From: Edolisoma coerulescens
Taxonomy: Eukaryota; Chordata; Aves; Passeriformes; Campephagidae
DNA length: 64,000 nt
Reading direction: 5' to 3'
Assembly (NCBI GenBank): GCA_013397115.1
Contig: VWZW01000996.1
Coordinates: 1,317,611-1,381,610, forward strand
Below the pieces are notes generated by a model. The model saw only the letters and a program-made list of their open reading frames with translations, was not told where the DNA came from and made no database searches. Below are positions 25,088-37,360 of this stretch, piece after piece. Both the position numbers and the translations under genes were made by a program. Every line of letters starts with the position of its first letter. Position 1 is the first letter of the stretch.

Positions 25088-25166
25088 AACACCTCTGGAA
25101 GCAAATTGTATGACCTATCTTGGATGCCTATCTTATGAAGAGATGAATCACCTTCTGGAGGTGTCT
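25088..25166. repeat. unassigned inverted repeat, MITE-like
   Basis: The block opens with ACACCTCTGGAAG and closes with CTTCTGGAGGTGT, giving imperfect inverted arms (11 of 13 pair) around a spacer of about 50 bases. A further copy lies inverted at 23391-23413. The structure fits a short non-autonomous DNA transposon or part of an LTR-type repeat, but the sequence alone does not decide this. Confidence 0.4.
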
Positions 25167-26876
25167 CTTTCTCTGCATCTACTGTATACAGAAAGGGCAA
25201 CATGTCTTAAATTCTCATTTTAAAAAAGGAGATCTTTAGATAACCATTTGTCTCAGAACTTGAACTTTAATGAAACATCAAATAGGCAACTTGTCATGTG
25301 GGACAGAAATGCTGTGATCCTAATAGTAGGTCTCAACCTTGATTTTAAAATCTTCCAAGAAACTTCTTTGAATTTGCTTACAGCAAGGCATCTATCTCCA
25401 TGCAATCACCCTGAAAACCAGACTCATCTTCTGTCCATTTATCAGGCATGCAGTAGTAGCCTGAGGCTTGAACAAACCATGACCTCCCAGATCTGCCAGG
25501 GCAAGTACGCCTCCCCATGCCTGCCGTGGTGACTTCTCTCTCCTCTCACCCAGGTTCCTCTGCATTAGGAATTCAGGCAGGGCCAGTTCATTCAGTCCTT
25601 GAGGGAATAACATAAATGGAAGGATCACAGGTCCTGGTTTTTCAAGGCTCCTCTTAATTACTATGTAGGCTTACCCAGTGTCCTCTCCAAGTTGGTTCAG
25701 TTAGAAATTTTGACCTCCTCATTAAAAGTTTCATTCTGTATTCATACTCTCTTGAAGAATTTAGACTGTTTCTCTCTGTTTCTGTGGTGACTGTATGAAG
25801 TTCTCAGGTTTGCTTGTAGTCATAAGAGTTGGGGCTAAACAGACTAAAAAGTTTATTCTGGAAGTCTGGGTAACAGAGCAGTTAGAGTTCAAATAGGTGT
25901 TGGAGCTGATGTTTATTAATGTAAACAATTGTGACCATCAGTACACCCTCTTCTGAATCATGGATTATGTCCCTTTCAAAATTGATACATCATGACAATA
26001 AATCTAGGCCTTCATAGTTGCTGATGACAATGGCTAGAGTTGGCATTTCAGTCCCTCTAATTATATTTGTAAAAGCTATGTAATTCAGATAGTAAGTTTC
26101 ATTTTTCTTGGTAGTTATGCTTTCTGAAGCTGATAGTTTCACCAACAGCGCGTTTGTATTTTATACCCATCCACACACATGTACATACTGTGTGTACACA
26201 GCAACACAGAAATATAACCATGGATCCCTTGAGCCAAAGGTAACCATTAAGAAGAGTTTGTCAAAAGCATGCCACAACACAGCAGCTCCAGACTGGAAAG
26301 GCTGGTTTCATACTACTTAGATGCCTATTCAGCATAGCGTCCCTTGTCAAAGGAGACACACGTCCGGAGGGAGATTTGTCTCGCTCCAGAATTAAGCTGT
26401 CCTTTCTTTTCACTGATGGCTGGCCTAGGTATTCAAAGTGTTACACACTCAGAAACAGTTTAGATTTGCTGAATGTAGGGGTGGGTTTGCATTTACTTGA
26501 GACAAAACAGTACTGCTCTTCTCAAAGCACATGGCCTGAAATAGAGTATGTAGAGCGTAGGAGTCTACACAAATGGTTCTACAACCTTGCTGAGACGTAG
26601 TCAGTGTGGGTCACTCTCAAGAAGACAATGTGACAACGTTCATCTGGTCAGCTGAATTGTTTCCAAAACTCCACTAAATTTTTACCTATTAGAAATGTAC
26701 ATACCTAGTTTGCATACAGGCACACTAGAGAGCAAAAGCTAGGACAACCTACATTGTTCCCCGCTTACCTCATCTGGCGGCTTCAGGTCACGAGGCTTTT
26801 TCACAATATCAAGCCCCCTGGATAAGGAAAAAAGAAGACCAAGAAATCTGAGAAAGCCAGAAAAATTTTGAAGTTT

Positions 26877-26980
26877 CAGTCTGTAGCATAGTGGTTAAAT
26901 TGCCAGACCCCTCAGAGAGACTTAGGTTTGGATCTTACCATCAGTATTTAACTCACTTTGACCTCCAAAAGAGTATCTTA
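26877..26980 (+). mobile_element. tRNA-derived SINE relic (MIR-like)
   Basis: The segment contains a polymerase III A-box-like TAGCATAGTGGTTAA (from 26884) and a B-box-like GGTTTGGATCT (26925-26935), about 40 bases apart as in tRNA genes. The following TTTAACTCACTTTGACCTCC resembles the MIR continuation after the tRNA head. The anticodon-arm region does not look like an intact tRNA and there is no acceptor-stem pairing, so a functional tRNA is unlikely. MIR-type ancient SINEs do occur as relics in bird genomes. The exact family (MIR or another tRNA-SINE) is uncertain. Confidence 0.55.
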
Positions 26981-29900
26981 GTGCCAAGCTAACAGCTATT
27001 CTGACAGAATAGGTCTCATTATTTCTCATTTGGGCTGTTTTAGTTTCTCTGGAATAATTACAAATTTTTTTAGGAAAACAATTACTCTAGGTTTGAAGAT
27101 TGCACCTCAAAAATGGTTGGACACACGTCATTGGAGCTTGCTGCTATATCATGTCCATCAGTCAGAACACAGACAATCAAAAAGCTCTGTGGATTGGACA
27201 TCCCAGCTCTGGCTGATTTTTAAATAATGCATTATTTCCAGAACAAACTCCTACTGGTTTCAATAATTATATTCTGCTGGCTGATTCATGCTTTAAAAAA
27301 TCTTCACCCCATTTCTCTATCTAAATCTTTGGCTATCTAGATGACTTTAAAAATCTGCCTCTTTGAATTACAAGGTTTGGATGCCTAAGTCACTTAGAAA
27401 GGTTTGTGACAGTTTTCCTTGCCAAAATTTAGAATATCACAGGATCTGAATTTCTGTTTTTTTTTTCCTTTCTCTGTTCTTTCCCTCCTTACCCTGCTGC
27501 AATTGAGATTTTTAATTCAGTTGGTTCTAGTGAGAAAAATCAAATAAAATACTACCCTAGTTTTGGTCCAATGCTTAGTACAATTACCACAGATGAATAA
27601 TACTCTCACTGAGGTCTCTTGTATGATTAATACTTAGATACTAACATAAGTTTACTACTATGGATTGCATAAGGAGTAATGGAGAAGGTTCTTCCTAAAA
27701 AACTGAGTAATAACTAGGTGGTAAGGGTCCTTACCAGAGATATGTGAAATGACAGGACAGGAAAGTTCTCGAAAGCTGAGTGATAACCAGCCTCTTTGGA
27801 AGCAGGGTTTTCTCATTTTTTATTCATTGATTGTGAAAGTCTTCTGTTTCATTCCTACAGAAAATAAGAACACTTTCTTAGATCTTTGGAAAGATCTGTA
27901 TAGGAGCTTTAGGATTTTCTTGTAGTCCTCAAGGCATAGGCACATAGCACAGACTCCCATGAGAGGCTTTCACAAAACTTTGATTCCTCCCTACTTGACA
28001 TGAATGTCCAAAAAACCCATGAAACACAGTGTATCTATATACATCTTTTTTCTTTGGGTTTTTTTTTTGACCAGCAAAGAAAACAATGTGGATTATTAAT
28101 CCAACTAGCCCAGTTTTAACATTTAAACTGAAATTCCTCATGAATTAACAGGGAAGAAAGCAGACTTGCACACACACGTGATCCCTTTCTTCTCTATCCC
28201 AAAACAGTTAATACAAGTACTCCTGTATTACAGCAGACAGGAAATATTTAGTAACTGCTACACAGAGCCGTTGACCTCTGGCCAAATTCTATTCTTCTTG
28301 ACATGACTGTTGGGGTTCCCTTCACACACACTTCTTAACGACAGGCTAGAGTTCTTTTTGTATATCTTCAGATCCAGAGGATTCTCTGTCTCTCTCCATG
28401 TCAATGTTGTCCCATTGTACTTTAAAGTTAGTTTACAATGGTAATTGTGGATCATGAGTTCACATAATGTTGTACTTGATGTTAATAAGCAGATAAATGT
28501 ATAATCTCTCAGTATTACAAACAGTTCTAAGTGAAGGACCAAAAGACTTTGACATTTTGCTCCACCCTTTGTGAGTCAGTAAAACAGATTGGATTATAAA
28601 GAAGAACGAGCATTGCACTGTGATGAAACTCATAAAAAAACCCATAAAACACCACTACATGTTGGCAGTTTATAAAAGGAGATTAACCAACTTATCCATT
28701 GGTATTAACATGTCTTTAATAATGGTAACATTTTTTTGCAAATTAAATAATTATTAATTAAAAATCCTGCCCAGATATGCTTATGTGCCATGTGAATATA
28801 GGTACCTACCTATCCTATCAAATAGACTTATATGGAAATAACTTATCTGATTTCTATGTTTTCAGCAGATTATGCATTGAATTTAAGACCAGTTGGCTCT
28901 AACTTAATCCAAAGGGTGGTATTTTGGGTCCCAAAGTCTCCTTTTTACGTTGACTGATGTAAAAATCTTCATTGAAGTAGTGCCTGGAATTGGCAGGTTT
29001 TGCAGTGCATCCTGGCTCTGATGTTTTGTGTTTGTGTGATTCCTGTCAGTGCCGTAGGATATTACAACAAAAGCAGATGAGATGATCCACTGCATTGAGG
29101 AAAAAAAGTGTCATACATGTTCATCCACAGTTGTAGCAACAGTTTAGAGGCGTTGGAAAAGATGACACAGGCAGGAGAATTTTATTAGAATTTACTCCCA
29201 TGTTTTATAAATACAAATATTGTATGTAATTAAAAATGGATTCAATGTATTTATGACTTGAAAATGTACTCACCTTGAAACTATTTTAGTGGTCTAAAAA
29301 TTCACACTTGCTGCAATTAAGATCTGAGTCTGTTGAGATCCTTTTTCCTTCAGGAAGAATCTAAGTGTCAAAATTAGGCAATATAATATTCATAACTCAT
29401 AATTTCTAAAACAACAGTGACAGGACTTAATGTTCAGATGTATCTGGATGAAGACGGAGTGACTGTTTGGTTTAAGGCACAGCCAAGCTTAAAGAAATAA
29501 TCTTCTTAATTCCACTTCAAGATGAGACATAAAGAATAGGTAGGAAAGGCTTTAGATCTGTAGAAGAAAACAAATGGGTGACTTAAAAACATTGTATAGT
29601 TAAGGAATCAAAAGATCCAGAGATGTGGATCCTAGAGAGTCACTAATTCTTCAGTGTTCTGACCTGTGCTGGCTCCCATTATCTCAAAAATCCAAAGTGA
29701 CAGCTGATGTCCAGTCGAAGAGTTGTGTATTACCATCATCTTTCTATTTTTGATAAAAGAACCTGTTTAAATTGTACCATGTTGTTAGCCTTAGATTAAT
29801 TTGGACAGGGTTACAGATAATGGGTTAAGAACTTTTAAGCTTTTGAAGAGGTACAAATGAAGACCCATGAAATCATCATCTTAAATCAAGGCTTTGACTC

Positions 29901-32900
29901 TGCATCTCGTTGTACATTGGGCAGAGGCATGATACCCTCTTATGAACTGCTAGCCCTAGTAAAAGCACTAAGCACAGGAGCCTTTTCCTAACTTTGTTGG
30001 AGCTCTTGATTTACTGAATTTTGGCTGTCAGATTCAAGTCTGGAGAGCTAAAGAACAGCTGCTCCATGTCCATTCAGACTGTGCCCTAAATGACAGTCCT
30101 ACACAGTAATGAAAGGAAACTCTCTGTTTTGTATTGTTCAGCCCACACAGAAGGAAGCTCTCAAAATGTGAATTCCCAGCATCTTTCTTTTTTTTTTGTT
30201 TGCACAACATACATCTAAAACCAGGTCTGTGCTAGGATTATGGATTCTTTTATAATTGTGCCTTATTCATTCATTGACTAGATGAAAACAAAATAAATAA
30301 AATATCCGACTAAAGTTTCATACAACTTTGAACTTACAGCACAGGCATAAAATCAAATACCAACACACTCGCCCCTCCCCCTGTCCCCTACATTGATAGT
30401 ATCTGAGTTACAAAAATTCACAAGTGTGACCCCTAAGTAATGAATTTTTTATGACTTCCATCTGAATCCTGGTTTTTAAATTCTTGTCACTTAACCCTAG
30501 TGGCACGTATTATTGCTGGCTTTTTCCTGGAATCTTAAAGACAGTTCTGAAAAAGTTCTTCTCTCCATAGGCCTCACACAAGTCCTCACCTCAGCATCAC
30601 CTTTGTTCATCTACGGTGCCCATAACATTCATGGATAGCATGGATCTTCAGCTCTCTGCATGAATTGTGAAGGACTATTGAGGGAGAGAAGTGGACATCT
30701 CACCCTAACTGTAACAGATCCTAGAACAGTCTGAATGACCCATTGGAGGTACCTGTTGCAGTTGCTGGTTCTAGAGACATACTAGGCAAAAAGGTTAGGC
30801 TTGGCTGATTATGTCAGGAATCAATCAGGTTGTAGACATTTAATGTGAACAAGTCTAAGCATCTACACATGAGATAGGTGTGTGAGCTCTTATTTTAGTA
30901 AATAGTGATTCAAGGGTTGATTCATCCATCTTTTCAGGAGTGCTGAGGAGATTATTCTAGGTACCTGGGGCATAGTTTGGGGCTGGCAGATGCAACATGT
31001 ATGTGAGAACCCCAAACCCTTCTGGACTGGCAGCTGGAAACCAGCCAGAATATCGTGGAACAGCTTATATGGAACAGAATTTCTACATTTGCGTAGCTGA
31101 GCTGACTCTTAGTACAACCAATAAGGTCTGGAGATCTATTCAACTCCATCTACTGTAGAGGCCTAGATTCGGTCAGCTGAATTCACTGAATTGACAGAAG
31201 CTCAAATTGCTTTCACATGTTAAAGGGTACGCTTCTGTGTAGACACCTCCATGCTGATGTCTGAATCTCACCCCAAAAGACAATTTAACTGTCTGGGTCT
31301 CAAGTCAGTTGCATAAACACAGTGCATGACATCCCGTGTCACCACTAATATCCTAAATGGTCTAAAAAATCTCTGTTGGCCTGACATTGAACAGAATCCA
31401 AATGTCTTTCAGTCTTCTGACGAGACTGCTGAAGGCATGGTGAATCTAAGGAATCCAAGATGGCACTAGACTCCTATACTGAGTTGATGCCCTGGAGACA
31501 GATAAGATAAATTGACATTGCTTGTACAATGCTTTCAAATGAAAAAATAAAGATGTCTTGACTAGTTATTAAAGGATTCATTCTATTTTTTTCTATTCCC
31601 ATGCAATTATCTTAACACCATTAAATGCAATCTCTACTGATCCATACCAGTGTTATTTGGATATCCACAGATACAAAATGGGTCCTTGTAATGAGAAAAA
31701 AAAAATTCTTTATAATGAAAAGAATTTTACAAGAATACTGATAAAGACATCATATATTAATTTTCCAGTAACTGAAGATCTTAAATTTTGCATTAGTGTG
31801 TGCACAAATGTTAAGAACACTGAAACAAAATTATTTCACCAGAATATCCAATCTAACTGCTAGGACTGCTGAGTGATACATTTTTGGCAACTATAGGAAA
31901 TTTGCCGCTGGGGAAGGTTGAATGGAATGTTGCTATGTAACCAAACTCCAAAAAGTGTCTTTAAAATAGTGATGAATGAGTGAAGTCCACAAATAGGGGT
32001 TTTTTTTCTGCCACAAATGTAATACTTACTAGCGCCTTTTAATTGCATCAGTAACTGAACTGACAACCAAATAAATCTGACAAAGAATGTGAAAAACTTC
32101 ATATATCCTATACTGCTGGGTGGAGGAGATTTCAGGAAGGCTTGAACTAGTTATTTGCCTAATAACAAGGTTATATTTGGTCTTATAATTGCAGTTATGA
32201 TTTCATGGAGTTTCAAAATGAGGATGGCAACAGCCTTCACCCTTTGTGCAAAAATCTAGGTATATTCTCTTAGTGGCCTAGAAATATGACTCCGACTGAG
32301 AGAAAAAGATTTAAGAAAAGTTGAAAGATTTACTGTTCTAATAGATTAACAAAATAATTTTTGTGAACACCTCATCTGTATGAAATGAAATTTTTCTAAT
32401 ATCAGAATTCCTATGTATGACATTTTTTGTCACTTTTTGTCTGTTTTACTTTTGTATGTTTTTTTTACGTGCTCTGATGCTTTTGTGTAAAATCTATGCA
32501 GGTAATAATTTTCCCTACTTCTGCTTTTAAAATAAAGATATTTTAAATCCTTCTTTCTAAACAACTAATTGTAATGACATAATACTGTTAAAATAATGGA
32601 ACATTGATGGTGTTAACTCTCTTAATGTTTTAATTTTTTTTTGGTGGTGTTAAAGCTGAGGTTTTAGATGACATGAATACTCCAGAGTATCTCAAAATAA
32701 TCCACAGCCATTGTGAAGAATTTTAGGGGTAGTTCTACCAGTCACATCAATTCCTATTTGCCATTTCAAGTCTGAACTTCTGCTATGTGCATAAATGCTC
32801 CAGTATATCCTGGCTGGATTCTGTATTGAACTAGGAACTCAGATCTCTAAAGACAATGGGTTAGCATGTCGTTCTAAGGTGTATCAGACAAGGTATTTCA

Positions 32901-33360
32901 AGTAAAAGTAAAACCAGAAGTATGAATATCATGGTACAGGCCACGGTGGGAATCTCAGACACACTTCTCACTCTGCTGTGTCTTTTGGGGTTAGTTTAGG
33001 TGCCAGCATGTTGGCTCTAGTGAGTGAATGTCATTCATGAGCACTGGGCTGTACCAAATCCTTGGACAAAGAATTCAAATGCATCATGTGTGATTTCCAT
33101 TCTTGCATTCAGAGATCAAAAATTTGTGTGGCCTTAACGTGCTAAGTCCCCAGTGCGGAACCAGTCTTTAGTTCCTTAACTAGGCAGACTGAAGGCTTAG
33201 AGGGTAAATGGATGGTCTCTCCTTAAACTCAGGGGACAAACACAAGAAGGCAAAAGAATTCTTTTAAGCTAAATTATTGTGTTGGAACAGAGCAGATAGT
33301 TACAAATTAGTTACAAACAGAGTTCAGATTAGAAAATAAAAGAAGGATTCTAAGAACCAA
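26981..33360. other. gene-free AT-rich DNA
   Basis: I see no gene. Minus-strand open frames of 60-94 codons around 27.9-29.1 kb show no domain. A homeobox-type AT-rich palindromic stretch, TTAAATAATTATTAATTAA, lies at 28743-28761. Bases 30.55-31.56 kb are slightly less AT-rich and may hold an unrecognised old repeat. T runs of nine to ten bases occur at about 28062 and 30188. Confidence 0.6.
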
Positions 33361-33510
33361 ATGCCCCTTCCCTTGAAGTGTTCAAGGCTAGGCTGGACAG
33401 GGCTTTGAGCAACCCAATCTAGTGGAAGGCGTCCCTGTCTGCAGAGGGGCTGGAACGAGATGATCTTTAAAGTCCCTTCCAACCCAAACAATTCTATGGC
33501 TCTAGGATTC
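33361..33510 (+). mobile_element. CR1 LINE 3' end (plus strand)
   Basis: The text follows the CR1 terminal region in order: CCTTGAAGTGTTCAAGGC, GGCTGGACAGGGCTTTGAGC, TCTAGTGGAAGGC, GAGATGATCTTTAAAGTCCC, TTCCAACCCAAACAATTC. It ends in the degenerate 8-bp tail ATTCTATGGCTCTAGGATTC. The ATTCTATG terminal repeat is the hallmark of avian CR1 3' ends and fixes the orientation as plus. The copy is 5'-truncated to about 150 bases and only modestly diverged. Confidence 0.93.
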
Positions 33511-36500
33511 CATTTAAAAAGTTGTGAGTCTTAAAAGAAAAGTTATGGGAGGAAGAAACCTAACCATTTAGAAAAGGCTTTGATCAGTTTATGACAAGCA
33601 TTCTATAGTCTGTTTGCTCACGATAAAAAGGAACTGTGCATGATGTTGGGATATGCTCTTCACATGGCCTTTATTCTTAGCAATGTTAATTAGTAACACA
33701 GAATTTGAAGTCACATGAAGCTGAGGATCTCCTATCTTATTTCAAAGTATTTGTTGTGATTTATGATAAAGATAAAGAGCCTCTTTCTCATTGTGGACTT
33801 ACCTGGTAAGATCATGAATGTGCTTGAGTACCTTTATCTTCCAGTAAAACTGAAGAATATTCTTCAGCTTTTTCCTTATTCTACAAAACCAGATTCTTTG
33901 AGGTAACATAAGATAAATATACAGTGAATAATAATCTAACAAGACAGCTGTAACTAGCAAAGATATGAATGCAGGTGGAAATCACGATGGACCCCGCAGA
34001 AGTTTTTGGTTCAAACTATATACCGGATTTGGAATGTGCATTTCAAATATTTAAGTATGTCTTAAGCTGAACTTTTTATTTCACATAATATCTCCCACAA
34101 AACTTGAGAGGGGATGATTCCTAATCTAATGAACAGCCTGCCCTTTTCAGAAGCCTCTCCTACAGAGACAACTGTTACAAACAGTGGAATAATCTTTCCA
34201 AATTTCAACGCCTACACTCTGTTGTGCCTGCTTCTGAGATAATAATCCCTTATAATCAATGAAAATATCCTACTATGCAATGCTTGAGGATGATTTCTGA
34301 AAAAGTTTAGATGTATAAGAATATAAGTAGTTCAAATGCAGATACTTCAGCTCAGGTCATATGAATTCCTCTGCAAGGGATTGCCGCTGTCTAGCTTAAG
34401 CAACTAGTTTTCAGGGGTCTAGGGAATCGTTACAGCAAGCACCAAAGCTCTCTGCATAATATAAGAGAAAAGTAGGTGCCTGACTTAGATATTTAAAACT
34501 AAATGGGCAGTAATTCTTTTTGGATAACTTTGAAAGCACCTACATTTTTCTGTTGACTTTATAAGCACCTATTTTTATAGAATAAGTTCCCTAAGAACCT
34601 AAAATTACTAGCATGTTAGATGTGTAAGCTAGACAAACAGGACTATTTTTTGACTGGCATCTCTGTCTGATGATGACACAAGAAGACTAACATAGTAGAA
34701 TAAAAGAGTAACTGAAGAGAACTCAGCCAAGATTAACCATATATTGATTTCTGACTACATACTGCAGTAAGTTCTGTCCTACAAACAGACACATCAATCT
34801 ATAGATATGTAAAGAAAAGAGAGAAAAATAGATGAGATACCAAACTCCAGAAACTCCAAAAATATATAGGTGAAGAACAAAGTGAAAATTTCAAAATAGA
34901 CCTATTTTTAATCAAAGTTCTTAATGGACATCAGTAATGTTTTGCTTTCAGACTGCATATTTGGACCAAAAATAAAAAGTCAGCTTATCAACAGAGAGTT
35001 TAGAATCGACTTCTGTATTCCTAAATAGTTTTGCAACAGATGACCCAACAGACCTTCCTTGTATCTGCAACGTCATTAGTGTTATCCATTCAATTAACTG
35101 ACAATATTGAAAGAAATAGGTGGGAATAAGGAAGTATAGTGTTATCAAGATTTACTTAACCTAGAGAATTATTTTCTCTGTTAGGAGAACCAGAACCCTA
35201 ATGATAGACAGCCTAATAACAAGAGATCTGTCTCCAGAATTGATTCATCTTCATCTAGTCTCCAATGGAAAAAAAGCAGAAGTTCTACACTCAAAAGCAA
35301 AGCTTAACATTTTAAAAGAGCACACATGCCAACTTTAAAACCACATACTTAGGCAAAAACAAAAAAAAATATTTTCTGTATTTCTCTTCGCAAATTTCAC
35401 CACCAGACACATTCAATATGCTTAACTTGTTAAAGTGCATCAAGTGTGCCATTTAAAAAGTAGCACTCATATGTTACTGTGCTTACTTTCACCATAAAAA
35501 TAGAACTCCCAGCACTCAGAAGATGAAGAAAGCTTCAAAAATAAGGATTTTAACTCATGCCCCAGACACCTCTGAATCTGCTCTACACTTAGAGAAGAGC
35601 AGCCTGCACATGGGAAGAAGAGCACTTGCTACTGTGCAGAGGCTGCTGTTTGGGAACTTGGCTCCTTTCAGAGCAATTAGACCTTAATGGACTTTAAAAA
35701 GAAATCCTAGTCTCACATGTTCATTAACTCTATCTCGTGAGACACAGGTATTCTCTTCTCCATTTCTTCTTTTCACACTCAAGGTCAGAAAGAGGGCATA
35801 TTTGGACATCATTCAGTTATCTTTTCTTATGGATTTTTTAAATTATTTTTTTTCCCAGGAATGACCAGCAGATCTTTATGGGTGCAGCTGAAAGCAGTAA
35901 CTGGCTACTTACACCTCATCTTGCAAGGGCATGATTTACCCAGGCAGGTGCAGGCAGACCTGAGCTCATTTTGCCTTTCCTCAGAGCTAGCTGACTGAGC
36001 AGGAGTGTGGATGGGATGAACTCAGGGCTGTCTGTACCCACCTGTGCAGGCACGCTCCATAAATCATTAGTCACAGCTCTGGGATTAATTCCCTTAACAC
36101 CATCCATGTAAAAACAGCTGTCTGCAGAAAGTCTGCTAGGTGCAGAGGCTCTCTCTGTCAGCAACCAAGAGTTGGGCAGCTCACCTGGAAATTCCTTGCA
36201 GCAGGTAATGGGGTGATGAGTGCTCCTTTGAAAATGTCCTCCTTTTTTATTATCTAAGGGAACTGCAGTGAGATTATTTTAGACTTCTGTCTAATTTGGA
36301 GATGCTTGCATTAGGTAAAAGAAATCTGATCCCCCAAGGGTGAGATTGTGAGCACCTTCCACAGCATGGACACAGATCACAGGAATCAGCAGCAGGACAT
36401 CAGCCAAGGTGACTGCAGCCATCTCAATCTGACATTACAGACAGGAGAAACCAAAGGCTTAATGTCCTTTTTTTTCAGAGTTTTGAGACAAAGCTAGAGC

Positions 36501-37145
36501 ATGGAAAATGAGATGTCTTGGTTCAGTTTTAAATTGTTAGCAGGTCTAAACAGATTTGTGTAGCAGTCATGGGCATTTGCATTTAGGAACCATGGACTAT
36601 TTAAATCCTAATAAATATCTTCTACGGAACTGTGTCAAAACAAAGTGCAAGAAACCTGGAGTGGGTTCCTTAAACAAATAATGTTTTAACTTACTTAAAT
36701 GATGCCCTCCAGGTCTTATACTGAAACACCTGTTTTCTTGAGCAACAGCTACTCCCATGGGAAATAAGTTCAAAGGCAATATAGTAGCATACAAAATGTT
36801 TTTGCCAGATAAAAATGCTGCCTACATTCAGTATTGCAAATGCAGGGGTTTTTTTCATTTGCAGTCATCTTTGCTTAATAACCCAAGGTCATTTATACAA
36901 CATGACTATTTTTATTTGTATGAAAGAGATTATCAATGGAAATATTAAATTTCATTCTATTTTTAGAAGACCTTGTTGAGTTTAAAGGGAAGAAAAAAAG
37001 TAAACCTTTTCACAAACAGAGTTTTAATGTTAATCCAGAAAGAGGGAAAAAACCTTTTTGTACCTCAGCAACAGTTTCCCTTAGGTCCTCCACAAGAATC
37101 TGAAATGAAATCTGTCCAAATGAATGAAAAGATCCCAGTTTCCTG
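33511..37145. other. gene-free AT-rich DNA
   Basis: No gene is supported. Bases 35.88-36.18 kb are less AT-rich and carry an 82-codon minus-strand frame without recognisable content. The sequence around AAATCATTAGTCACAGC (36061-36077) looks non-repetitive and could be conserved, but that is a guess. The rest is ordinary. Confidence 0.6.
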
Positions 37146-37197
37146 CAACGGGCTTTGGATTAGGGCCAACTTCTGCTCCCACTGATTTCAACAGTAC
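37146..37197. mobile_element. old palindromic interspersed-repeat relic
   Basis: CAACGGGCTTTGGATTAGGG then CTTCTGCTCCCACTGATTTC closely tracks a remembered amniote repeat reading CAATGGGCTTTGGATCAGG and then CTGCTCCCATTGACTTCAAT. It belongs to the same class as the relics at 1846-1920 and 19116-19163. The substitutions are mostly transitions. A related phrase, CATTAATTTCAGTAGAAGTT, appears near 37590 and may be another fragment. Confidence 0.45.
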
Positions 37198-37219
37198 AAT
37201 ATCTAAGCAAGGCGAAATG

Positions 37220-37360
37220 ATCTAATGCTTATCTCTCTGCATAACAAGATTACACAAAATTAATAGTAAATATAAAGTGAGATTATAATTAGGCCTTGAT
37301 AATGCTGAGTTATTATTCAGAGTTAAAATCTAATTTGCAATGCATATTAGTTTTGGGAAG
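37220..37360. promoter_or_regulatory. candidate AT-rich enhancer-like block
   Basis: The block is dense in homeodomain-type and POU-type cores: GATTATAATTAGGC, TTGATAATGCTGAG and ATTTGCAATGCATATTAG, the last combining ATTTGCA with ATGCATAT. It lacks simple repeats despite its AT richness. This texture is common in deeply conserved vertebrate enhancers, but no gene is nearby in the window and no conservation could be tested, so the call is inference. Confidence 0.2.

Larger units (their letters stand above)
22429..26876. other. gene-free DNA with an unassigned dispersed repeat
   Basis: No gene is supported. A 132-codon frame (24586-24984, plus) begins at GTG and has no recognisable domain. 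Copies of an unidentified repeat motif lie at 23391-23413 and 25088-25166 and are listed separately. The rest is unique AT-rich sequence. Confidence 0.6.

Noticed and set aside
26884..26940. Functional tRNA gene
   Set aside because: A- and B-box-like sequences are present, but acceptor-stem pairing and a normal anticodon arm are absent. A SINE relic explains it better.
31250..33010. Inverted similarity between 31250-31282 and 32979-33010, sharing TGTCTTTTGGGGT
   Set aside because: A shared 13-mer is expected many times by chance in 64 kb. The flanking similarity is suggestive but too gapped to call a repeat family.
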